Origin: Candidatus Sericytochromatia bacterium
GTDB lineage: Bacteria; Cyanobacteriota; Sericytochromatia; UBA7694; JACMQJ01
NCBI GenBank assembly: GCA_014377055.1
Contig: JACMQJ010000483.1
Location: forward strand, 1 to 10,385
Direction: 5' to 3'
DNA length: 10,385 nt
In this document: positions 1 through 7,576 of the stretch, piece by piece
Layout of the letters: the number at the start of each line of letters is the position of its first letter
Numbering within the stretch: position 1 is the first letter of the stretch
Made by a program: the position numbers and the translations under genes
Notes under the pieces: model-generated
Told to the model about the DNA's origin: nothing
The model's database searches: none
What the model saw: the letters and a program-made list of their open reading frames with translations, nothing else

Positions 1-1
1 A

Positions 2-283
2 AAAAGAGCTGAAAAATTAAAAATTGCTAACAAAGAACTTATCTTCCAAAACGATGAAAAAGAAAAAAGAGCTGAAGAATTAAAAATTGCTAACAAAGAA
101 CTTATCTTTCAAAACGATGAAAAAGAAAAAAGGGCTGGAGAGTTAAGCATTGCTAACATAGAACTTGCCTTTCAGGACGAAGAAAAAGAAAAAAGGGCTG
201 GAGAGTTAAGCATTGCCAACAAAGAACTTGTCTTTCAAAACGAAGAAAAAGAAAAAAGGGCTGAAGAATTAAAAATCGCTAAT
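2..283 (+). repeat. 63-bp in-frame tandem repeat encoding a 21-residue coiled-coil unit
   Basis: Four full units start at 2, 65, 128 and 191, and a fifth, partial unit at 254 runs to about 283. Each unit encodes KRAEELKIANKELIFQNDEKE or a close variant. Units 1 and 2 are nearly identical, as are units 3 and 4 at their starts (both KRAGELSIAN), which suggests stepwise duplication. Twenty-one residues equal exactly three heptads and the unit is rich in E, K, L and I, so a continuous coiled coil between the sensor and the HisKA dimer helix is inferred. The array may continue left of the window. Confidence 0.93.
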
Positions 284-1786
284 ATTGATATAATCGAAAG
301 GAAAAGAGTTGAAGTAGAACTTGAAAATGCTAAAAAATTAGCTGAAGATGCTAACCAAATGAAAAGTGTATTTCTTGCCAACATGAGCCATGAAATACGC
401 ACCCCACTCAATGCTATTGTAGGTTTTTCCAGTATATTGAAAGAAAAAAACCAGGACAATAAAGTAAATACTGAATATCTAGACAATATTATTCAAAGCA
501 GTAAAGTGTTACTAAATCTTATAAACGACATTCTCGACCTTTCCAAAGTGGAAGCTGGTCGTATGGTTATTGACCTTCAGTCCGTAAATTTGAATAACCT
601 TATAAAAGAAATACAAACAATTTTTCTAATGAAAGCAACCGAAAAAGGAATACTCATCAATATCCAAATTGCAGACAATATACCCGAAAATATTATTACC
701 GACGAAAAATTCCTTCGCCAGATTTTATTCAACCTTATTGGGAATGCTGTTAAATTTACACATGCTGGAAGTGTGGATATTATTATTGACATAATACCTA
801 AAAAAGAAGAATATAGTAAAATGGACTTGGTGATTTCGGTTAAAGATAGCGGAATAGGTATTCCTGACAACCAACTTACAAATATTTTCGAGCCTTTTAT
901 ACAATTAGATAATAAAAGCAGTAATAAGTATGGTGGCACAGGTTTAGGATTAAGTATTACCAAGCGTTTAACAAAATTACTTGATGGAACCATTTCGGTA
1001 GAAAGCAAATATGGCAAAGGTTCGGTTTTTAGTGTTTCACTTTTCAATATAGAAATAGGAGATTTAAATATCAGTAATGATATGAATATTGAAAAAAGCT
1101 GGCTCAAAAATATTCGATTTAAAAACCCGATCTTGCTTATAGCAGAAGACGTACTCTCTAACCGCCAGGTACTTAAAGGTTATCTTGAAACTCTTAATAT
1201 CACTATAATAGAAACCGAAAATGGCGAAGATTGTATTAGCGTAGCCCGTAAAAATAGACCCGATATTATATTAATGGATATGCAAATGCCTGTAATGGAT
1301 GGATATACAGCAATTAATATTCTAAAATTGGACAAAGATTTAAAAAACATACCAATAATTGCACTAACCGCATCGGGAATGAAACATGAAAAAGATAAAT
1401 TTGGTAGTATTGCAAACGATTATTTATTAAAACCAATTTATAAGTATGAACTCGTAGAATTACTTACTAAATATTTACCCTACGAACAGGATATTGAAAT
1501 TGGCAAAGAGATTGAAAATATTTCAACACAAATAAATACTCAGGAAGAATTACCAATAGAAACCAAAGTTGAACTAAACAAAAAATTTATGCATACAATT
1601 CTTAAATTACAGAAATCATTAAATTTTGACGATTTAATTCGTTTTGGAAAAGAATTAGAAATGTGTACCGAAAAACCTAATATTATAAAAGATTATTGTG
1701 CCCGGTTAAATGATAATATCGCAACATTTGACACTGATAAAATTTATGCGAGTTTGTCAGAATTAACCATTTTAATTAATAAATAA
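2..1786 (+). CDS. Hybrid sensor histidine kinase (HisKA-HATPase-receiver), 5' end outside window
   Basis: The frame is open from base 2 to the TAA at 1784-1786 (594 residues visible), so the gene starts left of the window; the ATG at 359 lies just before the H-box and is not a credible start. Residues 1 to about 94 are a 21-residue repeat, KRAEELKIANKELIFQN-like, then a linker to HisKA. The H-box MSHEIRTP puts the phospho-accepting His at residue 130. The ATPase shows an N-box (LIGNAVKF, Asn near 248), G1 DSGIGIP (282-288) and G2 GGTGLGLSI (311-319). A receiver follows (about 376-495) with acidic E382/D383, phospho-acceptor D426 in LMDMQMPVMDG, T456 and K477. The last 100 residues are charged and probably helical, with no recognisable Hpt motif. 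By family it autophosphorylates and passes phosphate to its own receiver; the missing N-terminus probably holds the sensor domain. The style resembles Bacteroidota hybrid kinases. The signal is unknown. Confidence 0.93.
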   Translation, partial: KRAEKLKIANKELIFQNDEKEKRAEELKIANKELIFQNDEKEKRAGELSIANIELAFQDEEKEKRAGELSIANKELVFQNEEKEKRAEELKIANIDIIERKRVEVELENAKKLAEDANQMKSVFLANMSHEIRTPLNAIVGFSSILKEKNQDNKVNTEYLDNIIQSSKVLLNLINDILDLSKVEAGRMVIDLQSVNLNNLIKEIQTIFLMKATEKGILINIQIADNIPENIITDEKFLRQILFNLIGNAVKFTHAGSVDIIIDIIPKKEEYSKMDLVISVKDSGIGIPDNQLTNIFEPFIQLDNKSSNKYGGTGLGLSITKRLTKLLDGTISVESKYGKGSVFSVSLFNIEIGDLNISNDMNIEKSWLKNIRFKNPILLIAEDVLSNRQVLKGYLETLNITIIETENGEDCISVARKNRPDIILMDMQMPVMDGYTAINILKLDKDLKNIPIIALTASGMKHEKDKFGSIANDYLLKPIYKYELVELLTKYLPYEQDIEIGKEIENISTQINTQEELPIETKVELNKKFMHTILKLQKSLNFDDLIRFGKELEMCTEKPNIIKDYCARLNDNIATFDTDKIYASLSELTILINK

Positions 1787-1791
1787 AAAAT

Positions 1792-2901
1792 ATGGAAATA
1801 ATAAAAAAAGCCTTAATTCTAATTGTTGACGATACACCCAAAAACATTCAGGTATTAGGTAGTATTCTTCACAACAAAGGATATAATATTTGTATTTCAT
1901 CTTCAGGTAGTATTGCCCTGGAAATGGTAAAGACAGAACTTCCGGATTTAATTTTACTTGATATAGAAATGCCGGGAATGGATGGATTTGAAGTTTGCAA
2001 AGCTCTAAAATCAAACCCCGTTACAGAAAGTATTCCTGTAATATTCCTAACGGCAGTTAGCGACCCGGAGAAATTATTGCAAGGCTTTGAACTTGGCGCT
2101 GTTGATTATATTACTAAACCTTTTAATATACCAGAACTAACAGCACGGGTTGCTACTCATATAGAGATAAAACAGTCTCGTGAAAAACTATTAGAACTCA
2201 ATGCAACAAAAGACAAATTTTTCTCTATTATTGCACATGATCTGAGAAATCCTTTTACAAGTCTGATGCTAAGTTCCCAATTTATTTTAAGGCATCTTAA
2301 CAATAACTTAGATGTCAATATGATTGAAAAAAAGATTCAAGTTATTTATAAATCAAGTAAACAATGTAGTGATTTACTCGAAAATTTACTGGAATGGGCA
2401 GAAACACAAACCAATAAGATTAAATTTAGCCCAAATTATCATAAAATAAGGGATATTATAATAAAATGTATTGAAATAAGTGCATCTCAAGCGAATAACA
2501 AAAATATTGAAATAATAAATGCTATACCCGACGATATTTCATTGATGGTAGATGGGAATTTGTTTGAAACGATTATTCGTAATTTATTGACAAATGCAAT
2601 AAAATTTACTCAGGAATACGGCACTATAACCATAAAATTAAAAGAAGAGGATCACCTTACAGAAATTTCAGTTACCGATACAGGAATAGGAATCCCCATG
2701 GAAGTTCAGAGTAAACTTTTTAGAATAGATTCGCATTATATGACACAGGGAACATCAAAAGAAGATGCAGGAACAGGCCTGGGTCTGATTTTATGCAGAG
2801 AATTTGTTGAAAAGCATGGTGGTAATATTTGGGTTGAAAGTGAAATCGAAAAAGGGAGTACATTTAAATTTACTATTCCCCAGCAAATCCAGGATAATTG
2901 A
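1792..2901 (+). CDS. Receiver-histidine kinase (REC-HisKA-HATPase)
   Basis: This 369-residue protein has no membrane segment and is probably cytoplasmic. Residues 7-125 form a receiver: acidic D13/D14, phospho-acceptor D57 in LILLDIEMPGMDG, T87 and K109. A short helix (126-142) leads to HisKA with the H-box FSIIAHDLRNPF, placing the His at 149. The HATPase has an N-box NLLTNAIKF (264-272), G1 DTGIGIP (296-302) and G2 GTGLGL (327-332). All catalytic motifs look intact. It starts 5 nt after the upstream hybrid kinase, so the two are probably one transcript; the upstream receiver may exchange phosphate with it, but this is inference. The start is preceded only by A-rich sequence without a Shine-Dalgarno, as is usual in Bacteroidota. 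The C-terminus ends just past the expected last strand (FKFTIPQ), so the gene seems complete although the insertion-sequence remnant begins about 20 nt beyond its stop. Confidence 0.93.
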   Translation: MEIIKKALILIVDDTPKNIQVLGSILHNKGYNICISSSGSIALEMVKTELPDLILLDIEMPGMDGFEVCKALKSNPVTESIPVIFLTAVSDPEKLLQGFELGAVDYITKPFNIPELTARVATHIEIKQSREKLLELNATKDKFFSIIAHDLRNPFTSLMLSSQFILRHLNNNLDVNMIEKKIQVIYKSSKQCSDLLENLLEWAETQTNKIKFSPNYHKIRDIIIKCIEISASQANNKNIEIINAIPDDISLMVDGNLFETIIRNLLTNAIKFTQEYGTITIKLKEEDHLTEISVTDTGIGIPMEVQSKLFRIDSHYMTQGTSKEDAGTGLGLILCREFVEKHGGNIWVESEIEKGSTFKFTIPQQIQDN

Positions 2902-2920
2902 CAAGGCTTTTTAAACCATC

Positions 2921-3199
2921 TCTTACTACTGTTTCATCACTTGATAATAAAAGTAAAGTGCTTTCACCTAATAAAAATTTTCGTATCAATATCAAATTCA
3001 TTTCAAACCACGGTATTAACCTGTTATCGAATCTTTCTATTGTTTTGTAGCAAGCTTCTTCATTTGTATATCGAGATATATTTAACATTGTTTTTGAACC
3101 TGACATACACATCAAAGCATTTATTATTGAAACAAATGTATTAAAGTTTTTCGGAAAATATATTCTTAAGCAATTTATTATTGACAATAATTCTGGCAT
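2921..3199 (-). pseudogene. Truncated DDE transposase (N-terminal fragment)
   Basis: Reading leftward from the ATG at 3199-3197, about 93 codons resemble the N-terminal domain of a DDE transposase of IS4/IS701-like type: MSGSKTMLNISRYTNEEACYKTIERF, then IPWFEMNLILIRKFLL, then SSDETVV. The last contains what should be the first catalytic Asp. After DETVV the family-like sequence stops; the frame runs on through about 16 unrelated codons to a stop at 2873-2875, overlapping the end of the kinase gene on the other strand. The rest of the catalytic core (second Asp and the Glu) is absent, so it cannot be active. The start is supported by GGAG (plus-strand 3211-3214), 11 nt upstream. The break falls near 2902-2921, at the boundary between the Bacteroidota-like and cyanobacterium-like parts. 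The exact IS family is uncertain. Confidence 0.75.
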
Positions 3200-3421
3200 A
3201 ATTAGTTCAGCTCCTATTTTTTAATTTTGGTTTTGCTAAATTAATTTTAATACAGGAACTGATATTTATATTTCTTTATTAATATATGTTTCCAAACTGT
3301 CTATGGTATTGTTATACATAAAATAAATATAAAGAATGTTCTAATTTCTAAACATGGTAATATGTTCTAGTCTATGACATTATTAATTTAAATTTGATAT
3401 GAGTTATTTATAAAGTTTTTT
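3200..3421. other. AT-rich intergenic region: leader of the IS remnant and of the PBP operon
   Basis: No gene is visible. The left end (3200-3220) is the ribosome-binding region of the truncated transposase, and a terminal inverted repeat of that element should lie somewhere here, but I cannot place it with one end only. An imperfect inverted repeat, TCAGCTCCT (3207-3215) against AGGAACTGA (3254-3262, 8 of 9 pairing), may be related or chance. The octamer ATGTTCTA occurs twice, at 3336-3343 and 3362-3369, 26 bp apart. A promoter for the downstream operon must lie here or upstream, but no convincing -35/-10 pair stands out in such AT-rich sequence. Confidence 0.5.
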
Positions 3422-5536
3422 ATGGCAGATAAATTATATATTAGAGGTAAAAGAAAGAAATCTAATACCAAAAATCAAGGCATAAAGAGAGTCTTAATAA
3501 TCTTTACGATTATTATATTTAGCCTTGTTTCTGGGGCAACTATTGCCATTTTTAGTATTTCATCAGCTCTTCCTGATGTTAATCAAATTAAAGATTATTC
3601 ACCAAATCAAACTAGTCAAATTTATGATAGTAATAATCATCTTTTAGGTAAAATCTATGATGAAGAAAATAGGGTAGTAATACCAATTAATCAAATTCCA
3701 AAAAATGTCCAAAATGCGGTTATTTCGATGGAAGATGAACGATTCTATAGTCATAGTGGCGTTGATTCCAAAGCGGTTTTTCGTTCTGTAATAAGTTTTA
3801 TACCTGGTCTACATCTTGTTCGTGGTGGTGGAAGTACATTGACCCAACAATTAGCTAGAAACTTATTTTTAACTCGTGATATGAAAATAAGTAGAAAAAT
3901 TGCTGAGTTATTCATGGCAAGAAAAATTGAGAATGTTTTAACTAAAGAACAAATTTTACAGCTTTATTTAAATGAAGTTTATTGGGGTCATAATGCTTAT
4001 GGTGTTGAATCTGCATCAAGAGTGTTTTTTGGAAAATCAGTAAAAAATTTAAATCTTGCTGAATCTTCAATGTTAGGAGGTCTTTTGAGTAGTCCCGAAT
4101 ACTATTCACCATACAAGAGTCTTGAAAGAGCAAAATGGCGACAATCTTTAACCTTACAAAATATGGTAAAAAATAAATATATAACTCAACAAGAATCAGA
4201 TAATGCCAAGAAAACTAAAATATATCTTGTCGGCTTAAAAAAGAGTTACAAGATAAGTTATCCTTATTTTACCAGTTATGTAATTTCTTTATTGCGTTCA
4301 AAATATGATGATAACACACTCAAAACAGGTGGCTTAAAAATATATACTACGGTTGATTCTGAGGCTCAAGAACATGCCGAAAAGACATTAGAAGAAAGTA
4401 TTGGCAGACTAAAAAGGTTAAATATTACTCAAGGAGCATTAGTTTCTGTTGACCCAAATAATGGTTATATTCGCTCTCTTGTTGGCGGCGTTAATTATTC
4501 AACAAGTGAATTTAATCGTATCACTCAAGCAAAAAGACAGCCTGGATCATCATTTAAGCCGATTGTTTATTTAACTGCTTTTAGTAAAAAACTTTTAACT
4601 CCATACAGTCAAGTTGTGGATGAAGCTGTTAGTTATTCTCAGCCTGGTCTTAATTGGAATCCAAAAAACTTCGATGGAAGATTTCATGGCAGTATGACAG
4701 TTATGGAAGCAATTAAACACTCTATTAATACTATAGCAATCAAAACACTGGATATGGTTGGTATCAAAGCTGTTATAGCCACAGCCACAAAATTAGGTAT
4801 AACCAGCAAATTATCCAATAATTTATCTTTGGCATTAGGTAGCTCAGAAGTCACACCTCTGGAAATGGCAAGAGCTTATTCAGTTTTTGCTACTGGTGGT
4901 AAAAAAGTAAATGAATTAACTCCTATTCTAAAAATAGTTGATAAAAATGGAAATATACTAGAAGACAATACACAATACGTCTCAACCACAGAAGTTTTCG
5001 ATCATGTAAGTATTGATATGGTTAATGAATCATTAAAATCTGTGGTTTCTGTGGGAGGTAGTGGTGCTGCTGCTATAATGTCAGGACGAGAAATAGCAGG
5101 TAAAACAGGTACTACAAGTGATAGCAAAGATTCATGGTTTATTGGCTATACACCACAACTAGTAACTCTAGTTTGGGTTGGTAACGATAATAATTCTAAA
5201 ATGCTAGGAGCTACAGGTGGTGGTATCTGTGCTCCTATTTGGAAAAAATATATGCAAGTTGTCTTACAAAAATATCCTAATAAAAAATTTGCAACTTATG
5301 GTAATTGGCGTTATCTAGCGACTCATCAGGAGGAAGTAAAAGCTCCTATTGTTGCACCAACTGATATATCACCATCATTAGTATCACCAGAACCTACACC
5401 AACAGATTCAGGTATAACTTTTGAAGAACAAAAAAATCTAGAACAAAATGAAGAAGATAATACTCCAACTCAACAAGACAGTGTTCCATCTGTTGAAAAT
5501 ACAGAGATACCTTCACAAGAAGAAACAGGAAATTAA
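3422..5536 (+). CDS. Class A penicillin-binding protein 1A (glycosyltransferase-transpeptidase)
   Basis: This 704-residue bifunctional enzyme polymerises lipid II glycan chains and cross-links peptides on the outer face of the inner membrane. A basic cytoplasmic stretch (1-23) precedes one membrane anchor (about 24-46). GT51 motifs: EDERFYSHSG (104-113, catalytic E104), GGSTLTQQ (136-143), RKIAELFMARKIE (158-170), and the YLNEVYWGHNAYG region from 182. Transpeptidase motifs: SSFK (376-379, nucleophile S376), SIN (434-436) and KTGTT (561-565). All are intact. From about 640 the tail is rich in Pro, Thr, Glu and Gln and probably disordered. The ATG at 3422 lacks a clear Shine-Dalgarno but gives the expected basic-TM start. 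It heads a tight operon, ending 3 nt before the next gene. Close to mrcA/ponA, but the precise paralogue cannot be fixed. Confidence 0.95.
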   Translation: MADKLYIRGKRKKSNTKNQGIKRVLIIFTIIIFSLVSGATIAIFSISSALPDVNQIKDYSPNQTSQIYDSNNHLLGKIYDEENRVVIPINQIPKNVQNAVISMEDERFYSHSGVDSKAVFRSVISFIPGLHLVRGGGSTLTQQLARNLFLTRDMKISRKIAELFMARKIENVLTKEQILQLYLNEVYWGHNAYGVESASRVFFGKSVKNLNLAESSMLGGLLSSPEYYSPYKSLERAKWRQSLTLQNMVKNKYITQQESDNAKKTKIYLVGLKKSYKISYPYFTSYVISLLRSKYDDNTLKTGGLKIYTTVDSEAQEHAEKTLEESIGRLKRLNITQGALVSVDPNNGYIRSLVGGVNYSTSEFNRITQAKRQPGSSFKPIVYLTAFSKKLLTPYSQVVDEAVSYSQPGLNWNPKNFDGRFHGSMTVMEAIKHSINTIAIKTLDMVGIKAVIATATKLGITSKLSNNLSLALGSSEVTPLEMARAYSVFATGGKKVNELTPILKIVDKNGNILEDNTQYVSTTEVFDHVSIDMVNESLKSVVSVGGSGAAAIMSGREIAGKTGTTSDSKDSWFIGYTPQLVTLVWVGNDNNSKMLGATGGGICAPIWKKYMQVVLQKYPNKKFATYGNWRYLATHQEEVKAPIVAPTDISPSLVSPEPTPTDSGITFEEQKNLEQNEEDNTPTQQDSVPSVENTEIPSQEETGN

Positions 5537-5539
5537 AAA

Positions 5540-5974
5540 ATGAAAATAAAAATATCAACCAAAGTAAATCAAGATTATAAAAAAGTTTTTTCACAGTTTA
5601 ATGAAGACTTATTTGTTAACTTAAATCCTCCAGGTATACCATTCAAATTAAATCGTTTTGATGGTTGTAAAGCTGGTGGAGTGGTAAATATAGAATTGAA
5701 TTTGCTAGGTTTAAAACAAGAATGGATAACCCATATCACAGAGGACTCAGAAGATTTGGAAGAAATATTTTTTGTCGATGAAAGCTCTAAATTACCATTC
5801 TTTTTATCTTATTGGCATCATAAACATAGAATTTTAAAACAAAAAAATGGTTCAAAAATTATTGATGATATAACTTATAGAACTCCTTTTTTATTACTAG
5901 ATTATTTATGTTATCCTGTTATGTACTTTCAGTTTTATTATAGAAAACATATTTATAAAGAGGTATTTAAATAA
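5540..5974 (+). CDS. SRPBCC-like (START/polyketide-cyclase fold) small protein
   Basis: This 144-residue protein has no signal peptide. Its pattern matches my memory of SRPBCC-family proteins common in Bacteroidota: an opening strand MKIKISTKV, then NEDLFVNLNPPGIPFKLNRFDGC (written here in part: LNPPGIPFKLNRFDGCKAGG), then LKQEWITHI, then a C-terminal helix with aromatic YPVMYFQFYYRK. The fold forms a deep hydrophobic pocket that usually binds lipids or other small hydrophobic ligands; the ligand here is unknown and no catalytic residues can be named. AGGA (5527-5530), 9 nt before the ATG, is a good ribosome site lying inside the end of the PBP gene, so translation is probably coupled to it. 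The gap to the next gene is also 3 nt. Family assignment is from recalled sequence pattern, not a search. Confidence 0.7.
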   Translation: MKIKISTKVNQDYKKVFSQFNEDLFVNLNPPGIPFKLNRFDGCKAGGVVNIELNLLGLKQEWITHITEDSEDLEEIFFVDESSKLPFFLSYWHHKHRILKQKNGSKIIDDITYRTPFLLLDYLCYPVMYFQFYYRKHIYKEVFK

Positions 5975-5977
5975 AAT

Positions 5978-7543
5978 ATGAGCAATTCAATTTTTAATAC
6001 CCAAGATCTAGCACAAATAAAATCACAAAATAATACTGTAGAAAAAGTTACTGAACAAATTGAATCATTTAAAAATGGGTTTCCATTTATCAATTTGGCT
6101 AGACCTTGTTCTGTTAATGATGGTATCTATATTATTGCTGATAGTGAATTTGATGAGTTACAAACAATTTATCAGAGAGCAATGAATGATAGCAGAACCT
6201 TGAAATTTGTTCCAGCCTCTGGTGCTGCTAGTCGTATGTTCAAGCTACTACAGACTTTTAATAATAACTCGTCAAAGATTAATAGTGATTATATTAAACA
6301 AAAGTCTTTGACTGGCGATAAAGATTGTCAAGAATTAGAAAAATTTATCCTTAACATTAAAAAATTTGCCTTTTATGATGATTTAGCAAATGTCTTAAAA
6401 AATAATGGCTTAGATATTGACTTTTTAATAAAAAATAATGAATATAAAGAAATAATTGATTATCTGATTACTGATAAAGGTTTAAATTATGAAAATTTAC
6501 CAAAGGGTATTTTAAAATTTCATAAATATGTCGATCATAATAGAACACCTTTTGAAGAACATTTAGTTGAAGGGATAAATTATGCTAACGATAGAGATAA
6601 AGTAAAAATACATTTTACTTTATCTCCTGAACACTTAGATCATGTACAAAATTATATTGATAGTGTTAAAGCAATTTATGAAGATAAATCTAAAATTAAA
6701 TTTGAAATTAGTTATTCAATACAAAAAAAATCAACTGATACGATAGCTGTCGATCTTGACAATATTCCATTTAAAGATAAAAAAGAAAATTTAGTTTTTC
6801 GTCCTGGTGGTCATGGTGCATTAATTGAAAACCTCAATGAACTCAGTGGAGATATTATTTTTATAAAAAATATTGATAATGTTGTTCCTGATAGATTGAA
6901 AGAAACTACTTATAAATTTAAAAAAGCATTGGCTGGTTATTTGATAAAAATGCAAGATAAATCTTTTAGTTATCTTAATTTGATCTATAGTAAAGAAGTA
7001 AATGAAAATATTTTGCAAGATATTTTTTCCTTTATGACAAATAATTTAATGATAGATATACCAAAAGATATTTTGGTTAGCTCATTAGATAATAAAATTG
7101 ATTTTGCTTATAAAATGTTAAATAGACCAATAAGAGTATGTGGAATGGTCAAAAATCAAGGTGAACCTGGTGGTGGACCTTTTTGGGTAAAAGATGAAAC
7201 TAATTTTTTATCATTACAAATTGTTGAAACCTCTCAAATAGATAGCTCAGATAATTTACAAACAAATATTTTAAAAAGCTCAACACATTTTAATCCTGTT
7301 GATTTAATATGTGGTGTAAGAGATTATCAAGGTAAACAATTTAATCTTAATAATTTTATTGATTACAAAACAGGTTTTATTTCAGCTAAATCAAAAGACG
7401 GTAAATCACTTAAGGCTCTCGAATTACCTGGATTATGGAATGGAGCGATGTCAGATTGGAATACAATATTTATCGAAGTTCCAATTATTACTTTTAATCC
7501 CGTAAAAACAGTTAATGATTTATTACGAAATGAACATCAATAA
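5978..7543 (+). CDS. DUF4301 family protein
   Basis: This 521-residue protein belongs to an uncharacterised family best known from Bacteroidota; the length fits the family. Recognisable blocks are FVPASGAASRMFK (77-89), FRPGGHGALIENLNEL then IIFIKNIDNVVPD in the middle, GMVKNQGEPGGGPFWVKDE, FNPVDLICGVRDYQGK, LKALELPGLWNGAMSDWNT and a C-terminal FNPVKTVNDLLRNEHQ. The last two are strikingly family-like. PASGAASRM recalls the Gly-rich nucleotide loop of sugar-nucleotide pyrophosphorylases, so a nucleotidyltransferase-like role is conceivable, but this is inference only. No membrane segment or signal is seen; it is probably cytoplasmic. It lies 3 nt after the SRPBCC gene, with AGAGG (5959-5963) 14 nt before the ATG, a rather long spacing. 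Finding a Bacteroidota-type family next to cyanobacterium-like genes suggests transfer. Confidence 0.88.
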   Translation: MSNSIFNTQDLAQIKSQNNTVEKVTEQIESFKNGFPFINLARPCSVNDGIYIIADSEFDELQTIYQRAMNDSRTLKFVPASGAASRMFKLLQTFNNNSSKINSDYIKQKSLTGDKDCQELEKFILNIKKFAFYDDLANVLKNNGLDIDFLIKNNEYKEIIDYLITDKGLNYENLPKGILKFHKYVDHNRTPFEEHLVEGINYANDRDKVKIHFTLSPEHLDHVQNYIDSVKAIYEDKSKIKFEISYSIQKKSTDTIAVDLDNIPFKDKKENLVFRPGGHGALIENLNELSGDIIFIKNIDNVVPDRLKETTYKFKKALAGYLIKMQDKSFSYLNLIYSKEVNENILQDIFSFMTNNLMIDIPKDILVSSLDNKIDFAYKMLNRPIRVCGMVKNQGEPGGGPFWVKDETNFLSLQIVETSQIDSSDNLQTNILKSSTHFNPVDLICGVRDYQGKQFNLNNFIDYKTGFISAKSKDGKSLKALELPGLWNGAMSDWNTIFIEVPIITFNPVKTVNDLLRNEHQ

Positions 7544-7576
7544 CATTATAAATTACAAGTATATAGGAATTATTTT

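Noticed and set aside
1..283. The 63-bp array as a CRISPR or non-coding satellite
   Set aside because: There are no spacers and the units are in frame within an open kinase gene, so it is a protein repeat.
577..1107. Long open frame on the minus strand opposite the hybrid kinase
   Set aside because: It lies entirely within well-conserved kinase motifs on the other strand and its translation resembles no family; it is a shadow of the kinase gene.
2873..2920. Last 16 codons of the minus-strand transposase frame as a real C-terminus
   Set aside because: The residues after DETVV do not follow the usual family pattern and overlap the conserved end of the receiver-kinase gene, so they are read-through past the break.
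2941..3144. Plus-strand open frame of 67 codons in the gap
   Set aside because: It is antisense to the transposase fragment, which has recognisable family motifs and a ribosome site.
3207..3262. Imperfect inverted repeat TCAGCTCCT/AGGAACTGA as the insertion-sequence end or a terminator
   Set aside because: One arm is the transposase ribosome site, the loop is 38 nt, there is no T-run, and with only one end of the element left the repeat cannot be verified.
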